Below, in pieces: positions 44,591 to 53,011 of a stretch of 64,000 bases of DNA; positions within the stretch are counted from its first letter, which is position 1; the number at the start of each line of letters is the position of its first letter. The translations under genes and the position numbers were made by a program. Source of the stretch: Stenotrophomonas sp. 169 (GTDB taxonomy: Bacteria; Pseudomonadota; Gammaproteobacteria; Xanthomonadales; Xanthomonadaceae); contig NZ_CP061204.1 in the NCBI RefSeq assembly GCF_014621775.1, positions 2,810,501 to 2,874,500 of the forward strand, in the 5' to 3' direction. Under the pieces are notes generated by a model. That model saw only the letters and a program-made list of their open reading frames with translations, made no database searches and was not told the DNA's origin.

Positions 44591-46900
44591 ATGCGTCGAT
44601 GGTTGTTGCGCTTGTTCTGGTTGTTCGTCGTCGTGCTGGTGGCTGCGGGTAGTTCGGCATGGTGGATGCTGCGTGGCAGCCTGGCGCCGCTGGACGGCGA
44701 GGCCTCCCTTACCGGGCTGCAGGCACCGGTGACGATCACCCGCGATGCATTGGGGGTCGTGACCCTCGAAGGCAGCAGCCAGATCGATGTCATGCGCGCG
44801 CTGGGCCAGGTGCATGCGCAGGAACGCGGCTTCGAGATGGACCTGATGCGGCGCAGTGCCGCCGGTGAATTGTCCGCCCTGTTCGGTCCTGCTGCACTGG
44901 ATCTGGACAAGCGCATGCGCGTGCATCGCCTGCGTGACCGGGCAGCGCGCGAGCCGGTCAGTGCCGAGCTGCGCGCGTACGTCGAGGGCGTGAACGAGGG
45001 CATGTCCGGGCTGCGCGTGCGGCCCTGGCCCTATCTGCTGCTGCGCCAGCGCCCCACCCCGTGGCAGGCCAGCGACAGCCTGCTGACCGGCTATGCCATG
45101 TACGCCGACCTGCAGGATCCTTCGAACCAGAACGAGCTGGCCTACCGTCGCCTGCGCGAGGTGATGCCACCCGCGCTGTATGGGCTGCTCAGCCACGGCG
45201 GCAGCAGCTGGGACGCACCGTTGATGGGTGATGCGCGCGGCGATGCGACGCTGCCCGGTGCCGATGTGCTGGACCTGCGCGCACTGCCCTCCGGGCCGGT
45301 GGCCCCTGCTGCGGAAAAGGACGTCACCGGCAGCAACAATTTCGCCGTGGCCGGCGCGCTGACGGCGGATGGCCGCGCCATCCTGGCCGACGACATGCAC
45401 CTGGGACAGCGCGCCCCGAACATCTGGTTCCGCGTGCGCCTGCGCTACCCCGATGCCCAGGCACCGGGTGGGCGGGTGGATGTCAGTGGGTTCTCACTGC
45501 CCGGCCTGCCCGCCATCGTGGTCGGCAGCAACGGCCACGTTGCCTGGGGCTTCACCAACAGCTTCATCGATACCGCCGATTTCCAGCCGGTCCCCGCAGG
45601 GGCCTCGATGACCGAACACCGCGAACGCATCGAGGTGGCGGGCGGCGACCCCGTGGACTTCATCGTGCGCGAGACGGCATGGGGGCCGGTGCTGCATCAG
45701 CGTCCGGATGGCTCGGGCGAGGCACTGCGCTGGGTCGCACACCAGCCCGGTGCGATCAGCCTGGCGCTCGCTGATCTGGCGCGCGCGGGAGACCTGGACG
45801 CTGCGCTGCGCGTCGCCGACCGCACGCGCATTCCGGCGCAGAATCTGTTGCTGGCCGACAGCAGTGGACGCATCGCGTGGCGACTGCTGGGTGCACGGCC
45901 TGCGCGCACGGCTGACTGCCTGCCGGCCGACATGCATGCGCTGCCGCATGCCGGTTGCGCCGCGTGGCCGATCCGCAGTGATGCAGCCCCTTCGTTGATC
46001 GATCCCCCCGGGCAGCGACTGTGGACCGCCAACGGGCGTGTGCTGGATGGTGCCGAGCTGACGATTGCCGGTGACGCAGGGTATGACCTCGGTGCACGTG
46101 CGGGACAGATCCGCGATGCACTGCAGGCCAGCGAGCGCTTCACGGAGAAAGACCTGCTGGCCATCCAGCTCGACGATCGGGCCTTGTTCCTGCAGCGCTG
46201 GTGGGTCGTGTTGCGCACTGTGGTGAAGGATTCGCAGGATCCAGCGCTGCAACGGCTGGAAGCCGTCACCCGCGTCTGGGACGGCCATGCGTCCGTGGAT
46301 TCGGTGAGCTACCGGATGGTCCGCGGATTCCGTGGCAGGGTGCAGGATGCCGTAACCGCCGGACTGTTGGCACCGGCGAAACAGGCACTAGGCGAGGAAT
46401 GGCTGGAGCCGAATCTGGTGCAGTTCGAAGGGGTGCTGTGGCCGTTGGTCAGCCAGCGCCCGGCGCATCTGCTGCCGGCGACATATGCCACGTGGGATGC
46501 CCTGCTGATCGATGCGGCGAAGGGCCTGGAAACCAGTCTGTCCGCGCAGGGACCGCTGGCCGAGCGCACCTGGGGCGAACGCAATACGGCGGCGATCTGT
46601 CACCCGATCAGCCGCGCGTTGCCTGCGCTGGCGCAGCGCTGGCTGTGCATGCCAGCCGATCCGCTGCCTGGCGACAACAACATGCCGCGCGTGCAAGGTC
46701 CCGCCTTCGGTGCATCGCAGCGCATGGTGGTATCACCCGGGCACGAAGCCGACGGCATCATCCACATGCCGGGCGGCCAGAGTGGACATCCCCTGTCACC
46801 GTTCTGGGCCGCCGGCCACGACGACTACGTGCACGGGCGCCCCACCCCGTTCCTGCCGGGTCCGACCACACACACACTGACCCTGAAGCCCGCACGCTGA
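44591..46900 (+). CDS. penicillin-acylase-family N-terminal-nucleophile hydrolase
   Basis: A 769-residue exported precursor. An N-terminal signal/anchor (WLLRLFWLFVVVLVAAGSSAWW) is followed by the alpha-chain region, and the autoprocessing site leaves Ser248 as the new N-terminus in TGSNNFAVAG. Further family features are DDMHLGQRAPNIWF and the oxyanion-hole segment GSNGHVAWGFTNSFIDTADF (residues ~315-335). Such enzymes cleave amides of penicillins or acyl-homoserine lactones; the substrate is not predictable. It is divergent from bfr with a 151-bp gap containing no clear site. Confidence 0.88.
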   Translation: MRRWLLRLFWLFVVVLVAAGSSAWWMLRGSLAPLDGEASLTGLQAPVTITRDALGVVTLEGSSQIDVMRALGQVHAQERGFEMDLMRRSAAGELSALFGPAALDLDKRMRVHRLRDRAAREPVSAELRAYVEGVNEGMSGLRVRPWPYLLLRQRPTPWQASDSLLTGYAMYADLQDPSNQNELAYRRLREVMPPALYGLLSHGGSSWDAPLMGDARGDATLPGADVLDLRALPSGPVAPAAEKDVTGSNNFAVAGALTADGRAILADDMHLGQRAPNIWFRVRLRYPDAQAPGGRVDVSGFSLPGLPAIVVGSNGHVAWGFTNSFIDTADFQPVPAGASMTEHRERIEVAGGDPVDFIVRETAWGPVLHQRPDGSGEALRWVAHQPGAISLALADLARAGDLDAALRVADRTRIPAQNLLLADSSGRIAWRLLGARPARTADCLPADMHALPHAGCAAWPIRSDAAPSLIDPPGQRLWTANGRVLDGAELTIAGDAGYDLGARAGQIRDALQASERFTEKDLLAIQLDDRALFLQRWWVVLRTVVKDSQDPALQRLEAVTRVWDGHASVDSVSYRMVRGFRGRVQDAVTAGLLAPAKQALGEEWLEPNLVQFEGVLWPLVSQRPAHLLPATYATWDALLIDAAKGLETSLSAQGPLAERTWGERNTAAICHPISRALPALAQRWLCMPADPLPGDNNMPRVQGPAFGASQRMVVSPGHEADGIIHMPGGQSGHPLSPFWAAGHDDYVHGRPTPFLPGPTTHTLTLKPAR

Positions 46901-46903
46901 TCC

Positions 46904-47122
46904 GGTAGAGCCGACGTGGTAGAGCCGACTTCAGTCGGCTGTCGTTGCCATCACGTCTCCGCCAACGCGTTCCATTTACCTCCGAATGCAACCGCTGCGC
47001 TCGCCGAGCACGGCTCGGCGCTACCGGGCGACCGGTGAACGGGCTTTGGTAGCGCCGAGCCGTGCTCGGCGGAACGGGTCAGCGCGCGTGGCTTGGGGGC
47101 AGCCGACTGAAGTCGGCTCTAC
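46904..47122. repeat. REP cluster, including the first copy of a 130-bp REP composite
   Basis: A truncated unit lies at 46904, a full forward unit at 46919-46941, then a composite block at 46992-47124. The block contains a reverse GCCGAGC REP (47002-47024), a forward one (47049-47071) and a reverse GCCGACT REP (47100-47122). An almost identical composite lies at 50288-50419. Together the repeats fill the 264-bp gap between the acylase and asnB. Confidence 0.85.
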
Positions 47123-47164
47123 CCGGCGGATCTGCCCCGCCAGGGCAGCGCCGAATCGGACGGG

Positions 47165-48856
47165 TTACGCCAGCGCGGATTCGTGCACGCCGGCAATCGC
47201 GCGGCCTGACGGGTCTGCCGCGTTGGCGAAGCTGGCATCCCACGCAATGGCCGCCGGCGACGAGCAGGCGATCGACTTGCCACCGGGCACCGTTTCGGCG
47301 GCGGCATGGCTGGGGAAATACTGCTCGAACACGTGGCGGTAGTAATACGCTTCTTTGGTCTGCGGTGGGTTGTGCGGGAAGCGCTTGTCCGCCGCGGCCA
47401 GCACCCGGTCACTGACCTGCGCCTCGGCGTGCGCCTTCAGGCCGTCGATCCACCCATAGCCCACGCCATCGCTGAACTGCTCTTTCTGACGCCACAGGAT
47501 GCTGTCCGGCAGGTAACCTTCGAAGGCTGCGCGCAGCACGCCCTTTTCCACCCGGCGCCCGCCAGATGCATCGCTGCCCACCATCTTGTGCACGGCATCG
47601 AAACGCATCGCCACATCGAGGAACTCGCGGTCCAGGAACGGCACGCGCGGCTCGACACCCCACGCCATCATCGACTTGTTCGCGCGCAGGCAGTCGTAGT
47701 TGCTCAGCGCATCAAGCTTGCGCACCAGCTCGGCATGGAACTCACGTGCATCCGGCGCCTTGTGGAAGTACAGGTAGCCCCCGAAGATTTCGTCGCTGCC
47801 CTCGCCCGACAGCACCATCTTCACCCCCATCGCCTTGATCCGACGTGCGAGCAGAAACATCGGCGTCGACGCCCGGATGGTGGTGACATCATAGGTCTCG
47901 ATATGACGGATCACCTCCGGCAGGACGTCCAGGCCTTCTTCGAAGGTGTATTCAAAGCCGTGGTGCACGGTGCCCAACGCTTCGGCGGCGATGGCCGCGG
48001 CGGCCAGGTCGGGTGAGCCCTTCAGGCCGATGGCGAAGGAATGCAGGCGCGGCCACCACGCCTCGCTCTCGCCGCCGTCTTCAATGCGCCTGCGCGCATA
48101 ACGCGCCGCCACGGCCGCCACCAGTGACGAATCCAGTCCGCCGGACAGCAGGACGCCGTACGGCACATCGCTCATCAACTGGCGTTCAACCGCACGCTCA
48201 AAGGCAACGCGCAGTTCGGCCAGATCCACCGGCGTGCCCTGCACGGCATCGTACTCACGCCAGGCCGGCTGGTAGTAGCGCACCAGTTCATCGCTGGCGC
48301 TGTCGTAGAAGTGGCCGGGTGGGAACTGCGCGGCGTCGGCACAGGTGTCGACCAATGCCTTCAGTTCGGACGCCACCCGCAGCCGTCCCTGCGCGTCATG
48401 GCCCCAGTACAGCGGCACCACGCCGATCGGGTCGCGCGCGATCAAAACGCGCGCCTTCGCCTTGTCCCACAGGGCGAAGGCGAAGATGCCGTTGATACGT
48501 TCCAGCCAGCGCGTCGGATCACCCTCGCGGTACAGCGCATTGATGACCTCGCAGTCCGAACCGGTCTGGAACGCGTAGGGCTGGGTGAGCTCGGCCTTCA
48601 GTTGCTGGTGGTTGTAGATTTCGCCGTTGACCGCCAGCGCCAGTTCTCCGTCTTCGGACAGCAGCGGCTGCGAGCCGCCGGCCGCGTCGACGATGGCGAG
48701 GCGCTCGTGCACCAGCAGGGCGCCGTCATCGAGATAGACCCCGCTCCAATCCGGTCCGCGATGGCGCTGACGCTGCGAGGATTCCAGCGCGTGGCGACGC
48801 AGCGCGGGGAGGTCGTCGCCGGCCTGCAGGCCGAATAATCCGAAGATCGAACACAT
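47165..48856 (-). CDS. asnB: asparagine synthase B (glutamine-hydrolysing)
   Basis: A 563-residue cytoplasmic enzyme making asparagine from aspartate, glutamine and ATP. Cys2 of MCSIFGLFG is the glutaminase nucleophile after Met removal, and RHRGPDWSGVY and NGEIYNHQQL belong to the class II amidotransferase domain. The synthetase domain has the PP-loop LLSGGLDSSLVAAVAA and SGEGSDEIFGGYLYFH. E. coli AsnB is 554 residues. ATG 48856 with CAGGAG Shine-Dalgarno is clear; the extended frame to 48937 would displace Cys2. A terminator and an Asn-rich leader frame lie directly upstream, indicating attenuation control. Confidence 0.95.
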   Translation of the reverse strand: MCSIFGLFGLQAGDDLPALRRHALESSQRQRHRGPDWSGVYLDDGALLVHERLAIVDAAGGSQPLLSEDGELALAVNGEIYNHQQLKAELTQPYAFQTGSDCEVINALYREGDPTRWLERINGIFAFALWDKAKARVLIARDPIGVVPLYWGHDAQGRLRVASELKALVDTCADAAQFPPGHFYDSASDELVRYYQPAWREYDAVQGTPVDLAELRVAFERAVERQLMSDVPYGVLLSGGLDSSLVAAVAARYARRRIEDGGESEAWWPRLHSFAIGLKGSPDLAAAAIAAEALGTVHHGFEYTFEEGLDVLPEVIRHIETYDVTTIRASTPMFLLARRIKAMGVKMVLSGEGSDEIFGGYLYFHKAPDAREFHAELVRKLDALSNYDCLRANKSMMAWGVEPRVPFLDREFLDVAMRFDAVHKMVGSDASGGRRVEKGVLRAAFEGYLPDSILWRQKEQFSDGVGYGWIDGLKAHAEAQVSDRVLAAADKRFPHNPPQTKEAYYYRHVFEQYFPSHAAAETVPGGKSIACSSPAAIAWDASFANAADPSGRAIAGVHESALA

Positions 48857-48937
48857 GGGGTGCAACTCCTGTTTGGGGGTGTATACGCGATGGGGGTGTT
48901 CGACCGGCCACCCTGGCCCGGGGTCTGCTCCGGGCAC

Positions 48938-48967
48938 AAAAAAACCCGCATCGGCCGATGCGGGTTT
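48938..48967 (-). terminator. attenuator terminator upstream of asnB
   Basis: On the minus strand AAACCCGCATCGGCCGATGC plus GGG, then seven T residues: a self-complementary stem (CCCGCAT/ATGCGGG and a CGGCCG centre) with a U tract. It lies 82 bp before the asnB start and 25 bp after the leader-peptide stop. Its 3' arm CGGCCGATGCGGG (48945-48957) is repeated exactly at 49012-49024 inside the leader frame, allowing a competing antiterminator. Confidence 0.9.
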
Positions 48968-48991
48968 CTGGTGTCCGGGTGTGATGGTGCT

Positions 48992-49093
48992 TTATCTACC
49001 CTGGGCGCAGTCCCGCATCGGCCGCGCACGATTATTCGCGCGCAGATTATTGCGGTTGGTGGTGGTGACGGCGGTGGCCAGGTGGCGGTGCAT
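48992..49093 (-). CDS. Asn-rich leader peptide of the asnB attenuator
   Basis: A 33-codon frame from ATG 49093 to TAA 48992, too short for normal gene finders. The core TTTNRNNLRANNR has five Asn codons (49055-49057, 49049-49051, 49046-49048, 49034-49036, 49031-49033), four of them AAT, which is rare in this GC-rich genome. Codons 17-19 and 22-24 can pair (CUGCGCGCG with CGUGCGCGG) around an AAUAAU loop. Codons 24-28 hold CGGCCGAUGCGGG, identical to the terminator's 3' arm. A ribosome stalled at Asn20/21 would mask the first arm and free the second. No Shine-Dalgarno is present; the ATG lies 7 bp after a -10 box, so translation may be leaderless. Confidence 0.75.
   Translation of the reverse strand: MHRHLATAVTTTNRNNLRANNRARPMRDCAQGR
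49012..49024 (-). promoter_or_regulatory. antiterminator segment (region 2) of the asnB attenuator
   Basis: CGGCCGATGCGGG on the minus strand pairs perfectly with region 3 (CCCGCATCGGCCG, 48952-48964), which otherwise forms the 5' arm of the terminator. Its first three bases also belong to the upstream 1:2 hairpin (49022-49030 with 49037-49045). Confidence 0.75.
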
Positions 49094-49100
49094 GGGATTG

Positions 49101-49129
49101 AACGTAGCGCGCCTGTGCGGCGGGTGCAA
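49101..49129 (-). promoter_or_regulatory. candidate promoter of the asnB leader transcript
   Basis: On the minus strand TTGCAC (49129-49124), a 17-bp spacer and TACGTT (49106-49101) are followed by CAATCCC and then the leader ATG. The predicted transcription start coincides with, or lies within a base or two of, the start codon. Confidence 0.5.
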
Positions 49130-49208
49130 CTGTTGCGTTGGCAACGAACGGTCATCGAGCGGCGGAGCCCCTCGCGGTGGCGGGCCGGGAAACGGGCTGC
49201 GACGTGGA

Positions 49209-49303
49209 CCGGACGGGGAGGCAATGCGGGGCACGCGTGAATCCGTCCATGGAGCTCTTCGCGGCTCCTGCCGCTCAAGGCCCCGCATTCCCTCCCCGTC
49301 CGG
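49209..49303. repeat. 23-bp inverted repeat with 49-bp loop
   Basis: CCGGACGGGGAGGCAATGCG continuing GGG (49209-49231) and its inverse at 49281-49303 match at 22 of 23 positions. It is not a GTAG REP. It lies between the divergent asnB leader and the Sel1 lipoprotein gene and could form a strong hairpin in RNA or a cruciform. Apart from this and the attenuator, I see nothing in the 551-bp interval 48857-49407. Confidence 0.8.
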
Positions 49304-49407
49304 CCCCTGACAGATTCCGATGGCCGGCAGCCGCGGAAAAAAGAGGAAGCGCGGGACCGCGCGATGCGAGCGGGACCGTGGGCGCCGTTGCGCGGATAAT
49401 GGGTGGG

Positions 49408-50265
49408 ATGAAACTACGTATCTTGCCTTTCGGCCTTGTCATCATGGTGCTGCTGCAGGCCTGCAGCAGTGTGCCGCGTACGCCTATCGCCCACGCTGCG
49501 CAGATCGAGCGCGAGGCCGCCGATGGGCGTGTCGATAGTGCGTTGGAGGCGGCCCAGCGCTATGAAATATTCAATGATCCGCGTGCGGTGTACTGGTACG
49601 AGCGCGCTGCGGCGGTGACGCCACGGACCTTCGATACCACGCGCGCCGAGTCGGCATTGGGGCGCATCTGGGAGAGTGGTCAACTGCTGCACGGTGATGG
49701 CCCGGATATCGTGCAGGCGTCGCCGTTGCGGGCGTCGCCGCGTCGCGCGGAACGCGCGTACCGCGCTTCGGCCGAGCACGGAAATGCGTTGGCGATGCTG
49801 GAACTGGCACGGTTCCACCGACTCCAGGGCGATGCGCGGCAAGCACTGCGCTGGGACCTGAGGGCAACGGTGTACAACCACATGTCGTCGGAATCTTCGC
49901 GACTGCCACAGGCCGTCGCACCGCAGCACGGACAGGAGCATCCGTTGGTCACCGATATCCGGGCACGTGCGCAGGCCGGGGATGTGGAGGCTCAGGTGGA
50001 TCTGGGCGCACTGCTTGAGACCGGTATCGGACTGGAGCGCGATGGCGTGCAGGCGCTCCAGTGGTATGAGCGGGCCGGCAACCGGGGCAACGTTTACGGG
50101 CAGTACTTCAGCGGATTGCTGCTGGGTCGTGGCCGGGCGGGCGTGACGCGCGATCTGGATGCAGCTGCCGGGTGGTTCGCAAAGGCCCATGCCCAGGATT
50201 TTCACCTGGCCGGCGAGGCGATATGGCGCAAAAGCATAGAGCCGCCGTTCTGGACGTTCGACTGA
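49408..50265 (+). CDS. Sel1/TPR-repeat lipoprotein
   Basis: A 285-residue protein with a lipoprotein signal (hydrophobic core FGLVIMVLLQAC, Cys19 after LQA). The rest consists of helical pairs, including two clear Sel1-like repeats near the C-terminus: AGDVEAQVDLGALLETGIGL and ALQWYERAGNRGNVYGQYFSGL (split for length as ALQWYERAGN, RGNVYGQYFSGL). Such proteins are protein-interaction scaffolds in the envelope; the function is unknown. ATG 49408 follows GGTGGG. Upstream frames lack conserved features. Confidence 0.8.
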   Translation: MKLRILPFGLVIMVLLQACSSVPRTPIAHAAQIEREAADGRVDSALEAAQRYEIFNDPRAVYWYERAAAVTPRTFDTTRAESALGRIWESGQLLHGDGPDIVQASPLRASPRRAERAYRASAEHGNALAMLELARFHRLQGDARQALRWDLRATVYNHMSSESSRLPQAVAPQHGQEHPLVTDIRARAQAGDVEAQVDLGALLETGIGLERDGVQALQWYERAGNRGNVYGQYFSGLLLGRGRAGVTRDLDAAAGWFAKAHAQDFHLAGEAIWRKSIEPPFWTFD

Positions 50266-50287
50266 CGCGCGGTAGACGCCACGGCCG

Positions 50288-50419
50288 CCGCTGCGCTCGC
50301 CGAGCGTGGCTCGGCGCTAGCGGGCGAGCGGTGAATGGGCTTTGGTAGCGCCGAGCCGTGCTCGGCGGAATGGGTGGGCGCGTGCGGGTGGGGGCAGCCG
50401 ACTGAAGTCGGCTCTACCA
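50288..50419. repeat. second copy of the 130-bp REP composite
   Basis: It contains a reverse GCCGAGC REP (50298-50320, ending CTAG), a forward one (50345-50367) and a reverse GCCGACT REP (50395-50417), in the same order, spacing and orientation as at 46992-47124. The linkers between units are also alike (GGGCGA-CGGTGAA-GGGCTTTG). The two copies are direct repeats 3.3 kb apart. Confidence 0.85.
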
Positions 50420-50439
50420 AGCAGCTCTACCAAGCGGCT

Positions 50440-51570
50440 CTATCCCGCCAGCAGGCGCTCGACCAGACGCTGGTACAGCGCGGGCAGCGCCTCCAGATCG
50501 GCGAGGGCTACGTTTTCGTCTACTTGATGGATGCTGGCGTTGACGGGCCCTACTTCGATGCACTGTGCGCCCAGCGGGGCGATGAAGCGTGCGTCGGAGG
50601 TACCGCCCCCGGTGCTCTCTTCCGGCGCGGCACCGGCGAACTCGCCCAGCACCTCGCGCGCTACGCGACGCAGTGTGCCTTCCGGCGTATAGAACGGCTC
50701 TCCGCTGCGGTGCCAGGCCAGCGTGTAGTCCAAGTCATGCCGATCCAGCAGCGCGGCGATCTCCCGCTCCAGCTTGTCCGCGTTCCAATGCGGGTTGTAA
50801 CGCAGATTGAAGTCCACCTGGAGGTGGCCCGGGATCACGTTGTTGGCCCCGGTACCGGCCTGGATGTTGGACACCTGCAGACTGGTCGGTGGAAAACTTT
50901 CGAAGCCATCATCCCAGTGACGCGCCGCCAGCTCGGCCAGTGCCGGGGCAGCGAGATGGATCGGATTGCGTGCTTTCTCCGGATAAGCCACGTGGCCCTG
51001 TACCCCCTGCACACGCAGTTTTGCCGACAGGCTGCCACGTCGGCCCACCCGCAACAGATCGCCCAGGCGCGCAGTGGACGACGGCTCGCCGGTTATGCAC
51101 CAGTCGATGCGCTGGCCGCGTTCGGCGAACAAGCGCGCGACGTGGCGAACGCCGTCGATGGCATCGCCCTCCTCGTCGCTGGTCAACAGCACCGCCAAGG
51201 TGCCTGGATGATCAGGATGTGCGGCAACGAACTGCTCTGCAGCGATCACGAACGCGGCCACGCTGCCTTTCATGTCTGCAGCGCCACGCCCATACAGCAC
51301 GCCATCGCGGACCGTCGGAACAAAGGGATCGCTGGCCCAGTCCGCGGCCGGGCCGGTGGGCACCACATCGGTGTGGCCGAGCAGCACCAGCACCGGCGCT
51401 CCGCTGCCATGGGTGGCCCACAGGTTGTCGACCTCGCCCAGCCGCAGGTGCTCGCAGGAAAAACCAGCCGCCTGCAGGCGGCCGCCGATCAATTGCTGGC
51501 AGCCGGCGTCTTCCGGCGTGACCGACGGGCGCGCGATCAGATCGCAGGCCAGCTCGAGCACCGCGCTCAC
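50440..51570 (-). CDS. dapE: succinyl-diaminopimelate desuccinylase
   Basis: A 376-residue dinuclear-zinc M20 hydrolase that releases succinate from N-succinyl-LL-diaminopimelate in lysine and peptidoglycan synthesis. Metal and catalytic motifs are [34 protein letters not shown] and, near the end, [16 protein letters not shown] 51570 ([19 protein letters not shown]) overlaps the yffB stop; the longer frame to 51741 is not conserved. It is the last gene of the map-glnD-dapD-yffB-dapE unit. Confidence 0.94.
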   Translation of the reverse strand: MSAVLELACDLIARPSVTPEDAGCQQLIGGRLQAAGFSCEHLRLGEVDNLWATHGSGAPVLVLLGHTDVVPTGPAADWASDPFVPTVRDGVLYGRGAADMKGSVAAFVIAAEQFVAAHPDHPGTLAVLLTSDEEGDAIDGVRHVARLFAERGQRIDWCITGEPSSTARLGDLLRVGRRGSLSAKLRVQGVQGHVAYPEKARNPIHLAAPALAELAARHWDDGFESFPPTSLQVSNIQAGTGANNVIPGHLQVDFNLRYNPHWNADKLEREIAALLDRHDLDYTLAWHRSGEPFYTPEGTLRRVAREVLGEFAGAAPEESTGGGTSDARFIAPLGAQCIEVGPVNASIHQVDENVALADLEALPALYQRLVERLLAG

Positions 51571-51929
51571 GCACCGACTCCGAAGCGTGCCTTGAAGCCG
51601 TTGTCGGTGAATCCCTGGCTGACCGTGCCGTCCCCGGTCACGACCACCGGACGTTTGATCAGCTGTGGATACTCGCGCAGCAGCAGCTTCCACTCCGCAT
51701 CGGAGGCAGCTGCCTTGCGGTTGTCCGGCAACTGCCGCCACGTGGTCGAAGACCGGTTCACCATGGCGCCCAGGCCGCCAAGCTGCGCCGCCCAGGCCAT
51801 CAAGGTATCCGGGTCCGGCTTGGCGTCGCGGTAATCAACGAATACGTAAGGAACGGCGAAGCGGTCGAGCCACTTCGTCGCCTTCTTGCAGGTATCGCAG
51901 TTCTTCAGCCCGTAGACGGTCGTGGTCAT
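51567..51929 (-). CDS. ArsC/Spx-family reductase (YffB-like)
   Basis: A 120-residue thioredoxin-fold protein with the CxxC motif in [16 protein letters not shown] and the family segment [12 protein letters not shown]. YffB-type proteins are found beside dapE in many proteobacteria (as in E. coli) and are thought to be glutathione-dependent thiol reductases; arsenate reduction is not indicated. It overlaps dapE by 4 bp and starts 5 bp after dapD. Confidence 0.9.
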   Translation of the reverse strand: MTTTVYGLKNCDTCKKATKWLDRFAVPYVFVDYRDAKPDPDTLMAWAAQLGGLGAMVNRSSTTWRQLPDNRKAAASDAEWKLLLREYPQLIKRPVVVTGDGTVSQGFTDNGFKARFGVGA

Positions 51930-51934
51930 CGCGA

Positions 51935-53011
51935 TCAGTCAGCCAGGCCGCGCAGCAGGTCGTTGACGCTGGTCTTGCTGCGGGTCCTGGCGTCCACCTG
52001 CTTGACGATCACCGCGCAGTACAGCGAATGGCTGCCATCGGCGGACGGCAGCGACCCGGACACCACTACGCTGTACGGCGGAATGTAGCCGTAGCTGACT
52101 TCGCCGGTGGCGCGGTTGTAGATGCGGGTGCTCTGGCTCAGGAAGACGCCCATGCCGATCACGCTGTGATGGCCGACGACCACGCCCTCCACCACTTCCG
52201 AACGCGCGCCGATGAAGCAATGGTCTTCGATGATCGTCGGGCTGGCCTGCAGCGGTTCCAGCACGCCGCCGATGCCGGCGCCCCCGGACAGATGGCAGTG
52301 CTGGCCGATCTGCGCGCATGATCCCACCGTGGCCCACGTATCGACCATGGTGCCTTCGCCCACATAGGCACCAATGTTGGTGAAGCTCGGCATGAGCACG
52401 ACATCCTTGCCGAAATACGTGCCGCGGCGTGCGATCGCACCTGGCACCACGCGCACGCCGCCACGGCGGAACTTCGCTTCATCGTAACCGGCGAAGCGCG
52501 ATTCCACCTTGTCCCAGAACGGTGCAGGACGTGCATCGACCACCGCCATGTCGTTGACCCGGAAATACAGCAGTACGGCTTTCTTCAGCCACTCGTTGAC
52601 CTTCCAGCCCCCCTGCCCGTCCGGCTCGGCCACGCGGAACTCGCCGCTTTCCAGCCCGTCGATGACCCGGTTGACCAGCGGCTTGGTGGAGCCTTCAAGC
52701 TCGTGCAGGGTGAGCGTGGCACGGCGCTCGAACGCGCTTTCGATACCGAACTTCAGCTCTGACACACCGGGCGCCGGCGGCTTGCGCAGCGACTTGCGCG
52801 CGATATTGTCCGCCCGCGCCTTCTCGACCGGCACCTTCTTGCTCACGGCCTTGCGCGCTGCCGGCTTCTTCGTTGCCGCCGCTGCCGGTGCCGCCTTGGC
52901 GACCTTGGCCGTGCCGGCGGCCTTCTTCTTCGCTGACGCGGTCGGGGTGGCAACAGGTGCCTGACCCGCCTTCGGCTGGGGGGACGCTTTCTTGCTCGGC
53001 TTGGTGGCCAT
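51935..53011 (-). CDS. dapD: tetrahydrodipicolinate N-succinyltransferase with H1-like N-terminal tail
   Basis: A 358-residue enzyme; E. coli DapD has 274. Residues ~85-358 align with DapD throughout ([54 protein letters not shown], left-handed beta-helix). The first ~80 residues are a Lys/Ala/Pro-rich tail ([19 protein letters not shown] and [15 protein letters not shown]) like histone H1 or AlgP proteins. ATG 53011 overlaps the glnD stop (TGATG) and has GGAGA upstream, so the long form is favoured. GTG 52770-52772 ([14 protein letters not shown]) would give a standard-length enzyme but lacks a Shine-Dalgarno. Confidence 0.93.
   Translation of the reverse strand: MATKPSKKASPQPKAGQAPVATPTASAKKKAAGTAKVAKAAPAAAATKKPAARKAVSKKVPVEKARADNIARKSLRKPPAPGVSELKFGIESAFERRATLTLHELEGSTKPLVNRVIDGLESGEFRVAEPDGQGGWKVNEWLKKAVLLYFRVNDMAVVDARPAPFWDKVESRFAGYDEAKFRRGGVRVVPGAIARRGTYFGKDVVLMPSFTNIGAYVGEGTMVDTWATVGSCAQIGQHCHLSGGAGIGGVLEPLQASPTIIEDHCFIGARSEVVEGVVVGHHSVIGMGVFLSQSTRIYNRATGEVSYGYIPPYSVVVSGSLPSADGSHSLYCAVIVKQVDARTRSKTSVNDLLRGLAD

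Noticed and set aside
48900..49100. T-box riboswitch before asnB
   Set aside because: T-boxes are essentially a Gram-positive device, and no specifier stem or T-box sequence is seen. The leader-peptide architecture explains the terminator better.
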